In this document: piece by piece, positions 33,978 through 42,222 of the stretch
Position numbering within the stretch: the stretch's first letter is position 1
Layout: each line of letters begins with the position of its first letter
Assembly: GCA_903840355.1 (NCBI GenBank)
Contig: CAIMFJ010000005.1
Location: 124,001-188,000 of the forward strand
Reading direction: 5' to 3'
Source of the DNA: an uncultured Opitutia bacterium
GTDB lineage: Bacteria > Verrucomicrobiota > Verrucomicrobiia > Opitutales > UBA953
Length of the DNA: 64,000 nucleotides
Notes under the pieces: model-generated
Told to the model about the DNA's origin: nothing
Databases searched by the model: none
What the model saw: the letters and a program-made list of their open reading frames with translations, nothing else
Position numbers and translations under genes: made by a program

Positions 33978-34802
33978 ATGCGGATTTTCTTATCTTTTCT
34001 GGCGACTATTTGTGGGGTCTTGGCTGCTGAAGTTCCGAAGGAGGGCCTCTTGGTTGATTTGGATGCGCGCCAAGGCGTTACAGCCGATGCTCAGCACCGC
34101 GTGACCAAGTGGGAGAATCAAGTAACGACCGTTCCGGTGCGTGAATTCTCGGGGCAGGATAAAGGGCGTAAGGTTCCGGGCTCTGGTTTGCCGACGCTCG
34201 TCACGGATGGTGGTTTTGCTTCGGTCGCTTTTCGCCACCAAGAACTCCTCTGCCGGGATGAAAAAACTTTTGACGGATTGATTCAGGGCTCTGGCTGCAC
34301 GTGGGTGACGCTTTTGAAGGTTTATCCGCAGGAACCAGGTTTAAAAGATGTTCATTCCTTTTTTGGCAACTTGCGTAATGGGTCTAAGTTCGAAGGTCTT
34401 TGGGGGTGCGTGGATGATGAGAATCGAATTTGGTGGGGCGCCCGCAACGGCCTTACCTTTGGGCGCTTTGACGTTAATAATCCCAAGGTAGCTGGTCCAA
34501 AGTTAGAGCCAGATCGTTTTTACGTCGTGGGGGGACGGTTGGCTGCGGGTAAAGGCAACGTGGCGATAGAATTATTTGTTGATGACCCTAAAGCGGTGGC
34601 AACGGGGGGATTCCCAGTGAATCCTGCTGCCGATGCTTCGATGTTAGCCGTGGGGCAAGAGCGCGACGCCATTCAGCATCCTGGTTACGAATCTTTTGAC
34701 GGCGAGATTGCCCGTTTCTTGCTGTGGCAACGTCCGCTTTCCGATACGGAGTTATCGACGGTGATGACGACGTTACGGGCAACGCTACCGAGCAAAAAGT
34801 AG
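33978..34802 (+). CDS. Secreted LamG/concanavalin-like protein
   Basis: 274 residues with a signal peptide (MRIFLSFLATICGVLA). The mature protein is a single laminin-G/concanavalin-like beta domain: LLVDLDARQGVTAD..VTKWENQ near the start, FDVNNPKVAGP in the middle, and FDGEIARFLLWQRPLSDTEL at the end, typical of LamG-like jelly-rolls. It may bind a glycan or be a stand-alone lectin; no catalytic residues are recognised. Convergent with the ribB gene, 7 bp between stops. The start ATG has no clear competing upstream start. Confidence 0.82.
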   Translation: MRIFLSFLATICGVLAAEVPKEGLLVDLDARQGVTADAQHRVTKWENQVTTVPVREFSGQDKGRKVPGSGLPTLVTDGGFASVAFRHQELLCRDEKTFDGLIQGSGCTWVTLLKVYPQEPGLKDVHSFFGNLRNGSKFEGLWGCVDDENRIWWGARNGLTFGRFDVNNPKVAGPKLEPDRFYVVGGRLAAGKGNVAIELFVDDPKAVATGGFPVNPAADASMLAVGQERDAIQHPGYESFDGEIARFLLWQRPLSDTELSTVMTTLRATLPSKK

Positions 34803-34809
34803 CTTAATT

Positions 34810-35892
34810 TTACAGGCTTACTAACTCGATGATTTCGAGTTGGTGACCTTGGAGACCTACGACTTTAGGCGTGCTGTTGGTCAACAAGCGTAACTTCGTA
34901 ATGCCTAAATCAGAAAGGATTTGGGCACCCATGCCGTAATCACGGAGGCCTTTGGATGGATGCTGAGTCGACGTAATTCCTAAAACGCTATTCAGCCCAC
35001 TATCTGGCAAACGCAGGTAAACTAGGACACCACAAGTGGCTTGGGAGATGTGCTGCAGGGCTAGATTGAGCGAGTTTTCACCGCCCTTAAAGGTGTCATC
35101 AATAAGGTTTTCAACGTGTACGCGGGTGAGTACTGGTTGGCCGCTTTTGACGTTGCCGCGCACTAAGGCCAAGTGACGAGTCTCGTCTAACTTGGAACGA
35201 TAGAGGTGAAGTTGAAATTCACCGTAGGCAGTCGAGACGGTCGAAACTTTTTCTAATTCTACTAAACGTTCCCGTTCGCGGCGGTATTCAATGAGCGAAG
35301 CGATGCTGCAGATCTTGAGTTGGTGCGTTTGGGCAAACTGAAGTAGTTCAGGCAGGCGGGCCATCGTGCCGTCTGAGCTCATGATTTCGCAGATAACGCC
35401 CGCGGGTTGAAGTCCGGCAAGGTTTGTGAGGTCGATAGCCGCTTCGGTGTGGCCGGCGCGACGGAGGACCCCGCCTCGTTTGGCGATTAGGGGGAAGACG
35501 TGGCCAGGTTGGACTAGGTCAGTGGGGCGGGCACGTGGGTCGGCGAGGATGTTCAGGGTGCGAGCTCGATCGGCGGCACTGATGCCGGTGGTGATGCCTT
35601 GGGCAGCATCGACGCTAACGGTGAAATTAGTCGTGAGGGCCTCGCGATTGCGTTGCACCATGACATCGAGCGAAAGCTGTTGCGCACGTTCTTCGGACAG
35701 CGGTGCACAAATTAGCCCCCGACCATGGGTGGCCATGAAGTTAACTTGGGCGGCGGTGATGCATTCCGCGGCACAGACCAAGTCGCCTTCATTTTCCCGA
35801 TCCGCGTCATCGGTGACTAAAACTATTTTTCCGGCTCGAATATCCGCCACTACGGATTCAATGGAATCAAAAGGGTAGTGCGAAGATGACAT
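34810..35892 (-). CDS. ribB: 3,4-dihydroxy-2-butanone-4-phosphate synthase fused to degenerate GTP cyclohydrolase II-like domain
   Basis: 360 residues from the ATG at 35892; the 35952 start adds a non-family stretch. The N-terminal half is an intact DHBP synthase: DDADRENEGDL (28-38), MATHGRGLICAPL and RRAGHTEAAIDL (144-155). It makes the four-carbon precursor of riboflavin. The C-terminal half (about 215-360) keeps the GCHII fold markers (TRVHVEN.., LRDYGMGAQIL) but lacks the zinc cysteines of active RibA: the region around 255-278 has no Cys and the first expected Cys aligns with Asn262. This fits the RibBX arrangement described for RibB with a non-catalytic partner domain. A separate RibA would be expected elsewhere. 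Confidence 0.9.
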   Translation of the reverse strand: MSSSHYPFDSIESVVADIRAGKIVLVTDDADRENEGDLVCAAECITAAQVNFMATHGRGLICAPLSEERAQQLSLDVMVQRNREALTTNFTVSVDAAQGITTGISAADRARTLNILADPRARPTDLVQPGHVFPLIAKRGGVLRRAGHTEAAIDLTNLAGLQPAGVICEIMSSDGTMARLPELLQFAQTHQLKICSIASLIEYRRERERLVELEKVSTVSTAYGEFQLHLYRSKLDETRHLALVRGNVKSGQPVLTRVHVENLIDDTFKGGENSLNLALQHISQATCGVLVYLRLPDSGLNSVLGITSTQHPSKGLRDYGMGAQILSDLGITKLRLLTNSTPKVVGLQGHQLEIIELVSL

Positions 35893-35976
35893 AGCGAATG
35901 GAGGCAGAGATAAAAGGACCGAGGCGTTTAGATAGCCCAAGCCCTTCCGCACTGTCGAGCCTCGTCTTGCTAGGCT

Positions 35977-36498
35977 TTATTTGGTGTCCGTCGCGGCGGG
36001 CGTTTTGGGGTCGTCGGTCTTAGTCTTATCCCCGAAAGGAAAAGGCTTGGTAGGCATTTTTGCTGCTGCTTTAGGAGCGTTATCTTTCGCTTTGGCTTTC
36101 AAGTTATCTTCGATGGCGTCGGCGATTTTATCGATGGTATCCTTCTTGAGGGTGGAATCATTTTTAGCAATCGCCGCACGTAAAGCTTTACGTAATTCTT
36201 CGGCGAGACCTTGGCCTTCGGTGCGCAGGTCTTTCTTTTCATCGGCTGAGGCGTATTGCAGGCGACTCCGGAAATCTAGGAGTTTGGCACGGGCGGCTTT
36301 GACGTTTTCGTCGGTATTGGATTTCAGGTAAGCCGCCTTAAATTTCTCGATTTCTTCTTTAGTCACGCCGTCTACTTCGGGAATCTGCGGCACGGCGTTT
36401 AGCCCCGGACGCTTTTTAGCCGGAGCATCAGAAGTATCGGCGGCGTGGGCACTGACAATGAGGCCAAGGAAGGAGAGGGTGAGGAGGAACTTTTTCAT
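35977..36498 (-). CDS. Exported helical protein, paralogous cluster member 1
   Basis: 173 residues with a signal peptide (MKKFLLTLSFLGLIVSAHAA). The mature part is one helical unit: VDGVTKEEIEKFKAAYL, ASADEKKDL, then LRAAIAKNDSTLKKDTIDKIADAIE, with a Lys/Pro-rich tail. The same unit is present twice in the neighbour at 36516-37367 and once in 37462-37938. It follows the 36516 gene by 17 bp, so the two are likely co-transcribed. No known domain or function; charged, low-complexity, no Cys. It precedes the convergent-free end of the cluster at ribB. Confidence 0.75.
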   Translation of the reverse strand: MKKFLLTLSFLGLIVSAHAADTSDAPAKKRPGLNAVPQIPEVDGVTKEEIEKFKAAYLKSNTDENVKAARAKLLDFRSRLQYASADEKKDLRTEGQGLAEELRKALRAAIAKNDSTLKKDTIDKIADAIEDNLKAKAKDNAPKAAAKMPTKPFPFGDKTKTDDPKTPAATDTK

Positions 36499-36515
36499 AT
36501 TATAAATGATGAGGG

Positions 36516-37367
36516 TTATTTGCGGGTTCGCATCTTGGCTTCAATCGCTTCGCCAATCTTCGTGATGACTTCGGGGGCTAGCGTGGGGTCGTTTTTGGCG
36601 ATCGCACTTTTAGTTTTTTGGCGCACGGCGTCGATGGCGGCTTCGAACTCGCCCCGCATGTCATTGCGTTCTTGCGGGGTGTAAAATTGGGTACGTTGAG
36701 TCAGTTCTTGCATATGTTGACGTGCCGCTTGCAATTCAGGGTCGCGAAAAGATTTCAGTAAAGCGGTGCGATATTTCGCGAGATCTTCGGCACTAACGCC
36801 CTCGACGCTTTCGGGCAGGGCAAACCCTCCACGGTTGATGGTAGGAGCCTGTTTAGTGGCACTGGGGTCGCGCGGTTTAACAGGCGTATCGGTGGTGCTG
36901 GCCGTCTTTTCGCTCTCGGTTTTGAGCTTCGAGTTCGCCGTTGTCGCGGTCGCTTTTGCGCGGTTACGGATTTTATCCTCAAGGGCGTCGGCAAACTTAT
37001 CGGCCTGTTCCTTGGTAATACTAGTATCTGCTTTAACTAAAGAAGCGACGAGGGCCTGGTGCATTTTTTCAAAAGCACTTTCGAAGTCATTTTTCATGCC
37101 CTTCTTGTCGTCGGCACTCGCGAACTCAAACTGACTGCGTAGCTCTTGCAGGTGTTGCCGGGCGGCGACGAAGGTATCGTCTTGAACGGCTTTAACGGCG
37201 GCGCGCCGGATTTTGGTAAGGTCTTCGGTGCTGAGCCCCTCGACTTTATTCGGCAGGTAATTCCCTGAACGATTGGCGGGGGTGGCAGGCGCTTCCGCGG
37301 AGTCCGCACCTTGGGAGAGGGGGCTGAAGGCAAGAAGCACCCAGAGGCAGGGGTAGGTAAGGCGCAT
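36516..37367 (-). CDS. Exported helical protein with internal duplication, cluster member 2
   Basis: 283 residues with a signal peptide. Two related units, about 42-137 and 188-281, each read V.G.S.EDL.K.R, then a D...AARQH.QEL segment, A/TP-DDK/QER, and a final [ASV]xxKxDxTxxxxxxxKxxxAxE..x pattern. A Lys/Thr/Pro-rich linker lies between (about 138-187). This pattern shows an internal duplication and kinship with the genes at 35977 and 37462. No enzyme motif is seen. Possible structural or chaperone-like (Spy/CpxP-like) envelope role is speculation. It lies just below a terminator at 37419-37442, so it needs its own promoter. Confidence 0.75.
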   Translation of the reverse strand: MRLTYPCLWVLLAFSPLSQGADSAEAPATPANRSGNYLPNKVEGLSTEDLTKIRRAAVKAVQDDTFVAARQHLQELRSQFEFASADDKKGMKNDFESAFEKMHQALVASLVKADTSITKEQADKFADALEDKIRNRAKATATTANSKLKTESEKTASTTDTPVKPRDPSATKQAPTINRGGFALPESVEGVSAEDLAKYRTALLKSFRDPELQAARQHMQELTQRTQFYTPQERNDMRGEFEAAIDAVRQKTKSAIAKNDPTLAPEVITKIGEAIEAKMRTRK

Positions 37368-37418
37368 GAGAGTATTACAGGAGAAACAGCCGAAAGTTCG
37401 AGTGCTTTAGTAAAAAAA

Positions 37419-37442
37419 AAGACCCCCGAGGTCGGGGGTCTT
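37419..37442 (-). terminator. Rho-independent terminator for cluster gene 37462
   Basis: Minus strand: stem AAGACCCCCGA with its partner TCGGGGGTCTT, followed by nine T (complement of the A-run at 37412-37420). It starts about 20 bp past the stop of the gene at 37462, separating it from the 36516 gene. Confidence 0.9.
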
Positions 37443-37461
37443 GGTTGGCTAAGTGAATAGC

Positions 37462-37938
37462 TTATTTAGCTGCAGGAGCAGGAGCGTCGGCAGGAGGAGC
37501 GTCCTTGCCTTTGCCACCCTTGCCGCCCTTACCACCACGATTCTTCATCGCTTCGTCGATCTTCTTCACGACGTCAGCGAGGGTGGGGTCTTTCTTGATG
37601 ATGGCAGCGTTCGTGGCTTCACGGACAGCAGCACGGGCTTTGCCAGCTTCTTCGGTGGCAGCCTTCTTGGCGTCGTCATCTTTAGCTTCTTTGACCTTAG
37701 CTTGAGCTTCTTGAGCTTTTTCAACGGCTGCTTTAACAGCAGGGTCGTTTTGGGCTTCCTTGCGTGCGTCGTTGAACTTCTTGAACTCTTCTTCGGTTAC
37801 ACCGGGAGGAGCGCGGAAGCCGCCTTTGCGACCTTCGCCCTTAGGAGCGTCGGGAGCAGGGGCACCAGGAGCAGGAGCGTCAGCTGCAAACAGGCCAGCG
37901 GAGAGCAAGACTGCGAGGAGGGATAATTTGAGTTTCAT
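37462..37938 (-). CDS. Exported Ala/Lys-rich helical protein, cluster member 3
   Basis: 158 residues with a signal peptide (MKLKLSLLAVLLSAGLFAA). A Pro/Ala/Gly linker precedes GVTEEEFKKFNDARKEAQNDPAVKAA, a long Ala/Lys/Glu helix, and ATNAAIIKKDPTLADVVKKIDEAMKN, the same unit as its neighbours, followed by a Gly-Lys tail (GGKGGKGGKGK). It has its own terminator and a plausible -10 box upstream. Composition (Lys/Ala/Glu) resembles abundant small periplasmic proteins. Function unknown. Confidence 0.75.
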   Translation of the reverse strand: MKLKLSLLAVLLSAGLFAADAPAPGAPAPDAPKGEGRKGGFRAPPGVTEEEFKKFNDARKEAQNDPAVKAAVEKAQEAQAKVKEAKDDDAKKAATEEAGKARAAVREATNAAIIKKDPTLADVVKKIDEAMKNRGGKGGKGGKGKDAPPADAPAPAAK

Positions 37939-37960
37939 AGGTTGTGTGTGGGGAACATTG

Positions 37961-37966
37961 AGTATA
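37961..37966 (-). promoter_or_regulatory. Possible -10 box for cluster gene 37462
   Basis: TATACT on the minus strand, 23 bp above the ATG at 37938, within an AT-rich 128-bp intergenic stretch (37939-38066). No good -35 hexamer at 17 bp is seen, so this is a tentative promoter call. Confidence 0.35.
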
Positions 37967-38066
37967 ACACTTATATTAGCTTATAGTTGCACTTTTTAAA
38001 CGAATTAAATCATTATCTATCAATTACTTAGGGAATATATGATTAAAAATACGTTTAAAATCCTGC

Positions 38067-38621
38067 CTATTTTGCCTTAGGAATTGCCTTCGAGTCGGTG
38101 GAATCAGGCTTTAATTCTGCAAGCGCATCGCGGACGGCGGCGGTCCCGAAGTTTAGAATTTCTGTGATATCAGAAAGTTTTTCGGTCCGGGTAGCATCAT
38201 CCATTTTTCCCCACTGCGAAGCGATGGAGATGAAGGTGTCTTCACGAGTTTTCCATTCCTGACGCGTTCGGCAATACTCGATGGCTCGCTTGACTAAATC
38301 TTCGGAGTATGCCGATCGCATTTGATCCATGTTTTCACCGAAGTTTTTCAGTAAGTCATGATAGATTTCCGTGGGCGCAGGTTCGTCGGGGTAAACGTTC
38401 TTATCGGGGTCAAGGTTGAGTTTGGAGGAAGAGCGAATCGGGCCTGCTCCGATAGACTTACGCCAAGAAACTTTCACGAGTTTGTTTTTGGCAGCGTTTA
38501 CGGGTGTCGTGCTAGGGGCGGTGTGGCGTGCCCACCAAATAAAACCGAAACCGAGGCTGAAAAATAAAAACAGCCACGCCAAGAAGGGTGGCCGGAGTTT
38601 GGAATCGGAATCGGATGGCAT
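38067..38621 (-). CDS. Membrane-anchored helical protein, cluster member 4
   Basis: 184 residues from the ATG at 38621; the 38651 start overlaps the stop of the upstream gene and adds a Gly/Ser leader, so the internal start is preferred. One transmembrane segment (about 15-31, WLFLFFSLGFGFIWWA), then a charged helical domain with YHDLLKNFGENMDQMRSAYSEDL and DATRTEKLSDITEILNF, weakly like its neighbours' helix pairs. No catalytic motif. It lies 32 bp below the 38654 gene. Confidence 0.7.
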   Translation of the reverse strand: MPSDSDSKLRPPFLAWLFLFFSLGFGFIWWARHTAPSTTPVNAAKNKLVKVSWRKSIGAGPIRSSSKLNLDPDKNVYPDEPAPTEIYHDLLKNFGENMDQMRSAYSEDLVKRAIEYCRTRQEWKTREDTFISIASQWGKMDDATRTEKLSDITEILNFGTAAVRDALAELKPDSTDSKAIPKAK

Positions 38622-38653
38622 ACTGGAAAGGCTGCCACCGGAGTGGCCCAAGC

Positions 38654-39226
38654 TTACATAATCACCGTGGGCGCAGGTGCTGGGGCGGCGGGGGCCCCAG
38701 GAGCGGCAGGAGTGTTCGTCGGGGCTGGTGTGGTATCGAGCTTATCGAGTTCCGTCTTGAAGAGGGCAACGCCCTTGGTACGCAGCGACTGCAGCTCGTC
38801 CATGATGGCGGGCTTATCATCGTTCGAGGCCGAGTTCCATTGGTTTTCTAATTCACGCGAACGTTGAAAGACTTGGCGGAATTCTTCGTTTTGAAAAGCG
38901 CTGCGGAAGGCTTGGCCCATTTTTTCGCGATCGCCGTTCTTCACCATGTCTTGAATCATCTTCCGACCTTCTTCGCGGTAGTTTTTAAAACGCTCTTCAA
39001 GGGCGGCCTTCGTGGCTTCTGCTTCGGTGCTGGCGTCGGGGGCGGTTTCGATTGGTTTGGCCGGGCGATTGTCAAAGACGGAAGGGGGACGGTTAGGTTT
39101 GGCTGCTACTTTCGGCGCTTCGGTAACGGTTGGCATGACCACGGCTGGGGGCGTCGTGAAGCGGGCGATGAGTAAGCCCACGCCAATGCCGAGGGCGAGG
39201 GTCAGGATGAGGGTGATTTTATTCAT
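38654..39226 (-). CDS. Membrane-anchored helical protein, cluster member 5
   Basis: 190 residues. N-terminal membrane anchor (about 4-22), Pro/Ala/Thr-rich spacer, then EERFKNYREEGRKMIQ, AFRSAFQNEEFRQVFQRSRELENQW and ELQSLRTKGVALFKTEL, and an Ala/Pro tail ending VIM. These segments align closely with the 39257 protein (RDEGRKAVLD, AIRNAMQNEEFRKTYEQRRALEGQW, EKLRQTTFTMLREGM, ending VVIM), so the two are paralogues. No known function. It lies 30 bp below the 39257 gene, probably in one transcript. Confidence 0.75.
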   Translation of the reverse strand: MNKITLILTLALGIGVGLLIARFTTPPAVVMPTVTEAPKVAAKPNRPPSVFDNRPAKPIETAPDASTEAEATKAALEERFKNYREEGRKMIQDMVKNGDREKMGQAFRSAFQNEEFRQVFQRSRELENQWNSASNDDKPAIMDELQSLRTKGVALFKTELDKLDTTPAPTNTPAAPGAPAAPAPAPTVIM

Positions 39227-39256
39227 ATGAATTATAAAAATGTGAATGTCTGAGCC

Positions 39257-39892
39257 TTACATGATGACAACTGGAGGAGCGGCTTCGGCGGGGGCATTTC
39301 CGCCACCATTATTGTTGCTGCCTGATTGAAAGGTCGAGGTGCCAGTCGTAATTACGACGTTGCCGTTAGTGGGGGCCTGCATGCCTTCTCGGAGCATGGT
39401 AAACGTTGTTTGGCGCAACTTTTCGATTTCCTTAACTAAGCCTTCCTTTTGTTGGTCATTGGCCGTTTGCCATTGGCCTTCGAGCGCGCGACGTTGTTCA
39501 TAGGTTTTACGAAACTCCTCATTCTGCATCGCGTTCCGAATGGCATTATGCATTTTGTCGGCGTCGCCGCCAAAAAGATCGAGCACTGCTTTGCGACCTT
39601 CATCCCGGACGGTCGTAAACTTTTTCTCAATCGCTTGCTTGGGGCTTAAATCTTGGACGAGGTCGGCATCATCGACTTCAAGTTCCACGTTTTCTTTAGG
39701 GTCGAGGTGTAGCGTTTTGGCCGAGCGGGCAACGGGGCGTTCGGCGTTAGGGCGCGAAGCGAAGACGCTTTCTTTCTTAACTGGGGCGGTGACGATTCCT
39801 ACTGGTTTGCTGTTGTACCAACGGGCGACGAGGGCACCGACGCCTCCGATGACGAGGAGGGCGAGGACGATGGTGGTTTTGTTCGAGCGCAT
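39257..39892 (-). CDS. Membrane-anchored helical protein, cluster member 6
   Basis: 211 residues. Anchor about 7-24, low-complexity spacer, then the same helical block as the 38654 protein (QNEEFRKTYEQRRALEGQW and neighbours) and a tail with Asn/Gly repeat ending VVIM. It is the first gene of the minus-strand cluster; a TATAAT box lies 20 bp upstream. Divergent from the hydroxyproline operon with 112 bp between starts. Confidence 0.75.
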   Translation of the reverse strand: MRSNKTTIVLALLVIGGVGALVARWYNSKPVGIVTAPVKKESVFASRPNAERPVARSAKTLHLDPKENVELEVDDADLVQDLSPKQAIEKKFTTVRDEGRKAVLDLFGGDADKMHNAIRNAMQNEEFRKTYEQRRALEGQWQTANDQQKEGLVKEIEKLRQTTFTMLREGMQAPTNGNVVITTGTSTFQSGSNNNGGGNAPAEAAPPVVIM

Positions 39893-39911
39893 AGAGAAGA
39901 TGTTTGTTGAA

Positions 39912-39917
39912 ATTATA
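39912..39917 (-). promoter_or_regulatory. Possible -10 box for the helical-protein cluster
   Basis: Perfect TATAAT on the minus strand, 20 bp above the ATG at 39892, giving a very short leader. The -35 region is not convincing. It lies between the cluster and the divergent hydroxyproline operon. Confidence 0.4.
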
Positions 39918-40004
39918 CCTAAGGCAAATGGGGAAGTTCCCGAAGATGTGAGGAGAAGGTGGGTTTCCCTCGACTTTTAGGGGGTTGCTAAGCCAATTTA
40001 GGGT

Positions 40005-40964
40005 ATGACTTGGTTAAACCGTATCCCAAACCCTGTCGAGGTTATCGATTCGCATACCGGGGGTGAGCCGACTCGTCTGGTGATTCAAGGTGGTCCTGAC
40101 TTAGGCAAGGGGACTATGGCAGAGAAATTGGAGCGTTTTCGCCGTGATTTTGGTGCTTTTCGTGCTGCCGTTGTGCAGGAGCCTCGCGGTTCCGATGTAT
40201 TAGTGGGGGCGATTTTGGTTCCACCTTCCGACCCAAGTTGTCAGTGGGGAGTGATTTTCTTTAATAATGTCGGAACGCTTTGGATGTGTGGGCACGGAAT
40301 GATCGGGGTCGTGGCTTCCTTAGCCTATTTAGGAAAAGTCCAACCAGGACTCGTGCGCATCGATACCGCGGTCGGCCCCGTCGAAGCCCAACTCCATCAG
40401 GATGGCCAAGTCACTTTAACAAACGTCCCCTCGTATCGCCACGCTGCCCAAATTAACGTTGCGGTTCCTGGCTATGGAGTCGTGACGGGTGATATCGCTT
40501 GGGGTGGCAATTGGTTTTTCTTAATCGAGCAACATGGGCTCACCCTTGCGTTGGCTCATTTAGAAGCGCTCACTGCTTACGCCTGGGCCGTACGTCAAGC
40601 CTTAGGGCAACAAGGTATCACCGGTGCCCAGCAAGGTGAGATTGATCACGTAGAGTTGTTTGGTCCTTCGCAAATGGCCGACAGCAAAAATTTTGTCCTC
40701 TGTCCCGGTAAAGCTTACGACCGTTCGCCGTGCGGCACGGGCACGAGTGCGAAGTTAGCTTGTTTGGCGGCGGCAGGGAAGTTGGCGGAGGGGCAAGTCT
40801 GGCAACAAGAGAGTATTATCGGGAGTGTGTTTAAAGGCAGTTACCGCCGACTCGCGGACGGCAAGATTGAGCCGCAAATTACGGGCCAAGCCTTTGTCAT
40901 GGCTAAGAGTCAGTTGCTTTTTCAGGAAGGAGACCCTTTCTTGTATGGCATTCCAAACTCATGA
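40005..40964 (+). CDS. 4-hydroxyproline 2-epimerase (proline-racemase family)
   Basis: 319 residues, cytosolic. Converts trans-4-hydroxy-L-proline to cis-4-hydroxy-D-proline by a two-base mechanism. Both catalytic cysteines are present: Cys95 in WMCGHGMIG and Cys243 in SPCGTGTSA; this separates it from the dehydratase members in which the second-half or first-half Cys is Thr/Ser. [12 protein letters not shown] at the start and GSVFKGSY near the end are family signatures. It is the first gene of a four-gene operon; its stop overlaps the next start (ATGA). Confidence 0.93.
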   Translation: MTWLNRIPNPVEVIDSHTGGEPTRLVIQGGPDLGKGTMAEKLERFRRDFGAFRAAVVQEPRGSDVLVGAILVPPSDPSCQWGVIFFNNVGTLWMCGHGMIGVVASLAYLGKVQPGLVRIDTAVGPVEAQLHQDGQVTLTNVPSYRHAAQINVAVPGYGVVTGDIAWGGNWFFLIEQHGLTLALAHLEALTAYAWAVRQALGQQGITGAQQGEIDHVELFGPSQMADSKNFVLCPGKAYDRSPCGTGTSAKLACLAAAGKLAEGQVWQQESIIGSVFKGSYRRLADGKIEPQITGQAFVMAKSQLLFQEGDPFLYGIPNS

Positions 40965-42214
40965 GTAAAGGCGTTGTGATTGTGGGCGGAGGCATTGTCG
41001 GCCTGAGTTGTGCCTATGAACTTTTGCGTCGCGGGCAGTCGGTGACGTTACTCGAAAAAGGTAAACCGAATCATGATTCCTGTTCGTTGGGTAATGCAGG
41101 TATGATTGTGCCAAGTCACTTTGTCCCGTTAGCTGCGCCTGGAATGGTTGCCATGGGGCTGAAGTGGATGTTTAATCCTGAGAGTCCTTTTTGGATTCGG
41201 CCTCGCTTGGATGCCGCTCTGTGGTCGTGGGGTTGGAAGTTTTGGCAAGCCGCTCAAGCTAAGCACGTGGCTGCGTGTACGCCCGTTTTGCGGGATTTGA
41301 ATTTACGTAGTCGGGAGATTTTTTTGCGTCACCAGCGGGAGTTGCCCGGTGGCTTTGATTTAAGCACGGTGGGACTCTTGGCCCTTTGTCGCACAGCGCA
41401 GGCTTTGGAGCATGAAGCGGCCTTTGCTGCCAAGGCCAATGCCGTTGGCGTGCCGACAGAAGTCTTGTCGGCGGCGGAGGTTCGGCGACGAGATCCAGGC
41501 GTTGATTACGCCATTGAGGGGGCAATTCTATTTACGAAAGATGCCCACTTAGACCCGCGTAAATTAGTCGCTCTTTTAACCGCGGAAGTTACCCGCCTAG
41601 GCGGTCGCATCCTTTATGATGCCGAAGTTAAACACTGGCGTCAAAACGGTGGTGCCATTGCCGCTGCGGTGACGACACAGGGTGAAGTGGAAGGCGATCA
41701 ATTCGTGCTCGCTGCCGGTGCCTGGTCGCCCGAGGTGGTTTCGGAGTTAGGGCTGCGTATTCCCATGCAAGCAGGGAAGGGCTACAGTCAGCGTTTAACG
41801 CAACCGCGCCAATTACCCAAATTTTGCTCCCTTTTGATGGAAGCCCGGGTGGCGGTGACGCCGATGGGATCCTCTTTAACGGTGGGTGGCACGATGGAAA
41901 TCACCGGGAATGATTTACGGGTGAATCCTGCCCGAGTGCGCGGCATTCAAAAGGCCTTCGTGCAATATTATCCTGCCTTTAAAACGACTGATTTTACCGA
42001 GGTACCAGTATGGTCCGGGCTGCGCCCCTGTCCGCCTGATGGTATGCCTTATTTAGGTCGCACCCGTGCACAACGTAATCTCTGGTTGGCCACGGGTCAC
42101 TCGATGATGGGCTTGAGTTTAGGTCCAGTTACGGGTGAGATAGTCGCTCAAATGATTTGTGGGGAAGCGACCTCGGTGGAACTCCGCGGCGTCGACCCCG
42201 ATCGTCATGCCTAA
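40961..42214 (+). CDS. FAD-dependent D-hydroxyproline dehydrogenase (DadA-like)
   Basis: 417 residues, no signal peptide. Oxidises cis-4-hydroxy-D-proline to 1-pyrroline-4-hydroxy-2-carboxylate. The FAD motif [11 protein letters not shown] is at the N-terminus (Gly9-11, Gly14), followed by LLEKG and [12 protein letters not shown]; the C-terminal [18 protein letters not shown] and [15 protein letters not shown] complete the DAO fold. The single-chain DadA/DAAO type, not the heteromeric LhpBEF type. ATGA overlap with the epimerase and 8 bp to the deaminase gene strongly support its role in this pathway. Confidence 0.9.
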   Translation: MSKGVVIVGGGIVGLSCAYELLRRGQSVTLLEKGKPNHDSCSLGNAGMIVPSHFVPLAAPGMVAMGLKWMFNPESPFWIRPRLDAALWSWGWKFWQAAQAKHVAACTPVLRDLNLRSREIFLRHQRELPGGFDLSTVGLLALCRTAQALEHEAAFAAKANAVGVPTEVLSAAEVRRRDPGVDYAIEGAILFTKDAHLDPRKLVALLTAEVTRLGGRILYDAEVKHWRQNGGAIAAAVTTQGEVEGDQFVLAAGAWSPEVVSELGLRIPMQAGKGYSQRLTQPRQLPKFCSLLMEARVAVTPMGSSLTVGGTMEITGNDLRVNPARVRGIQKAFVQYYPAFKTTDFTEVPVWSGLRPCPPDGMPYLGRTRAQRNLWLATGHSMMGLSLGPVTGEIVAQMICGEATSVELRGVDPDRHA

Positions 42215-42222
42215 TTTTTTAT

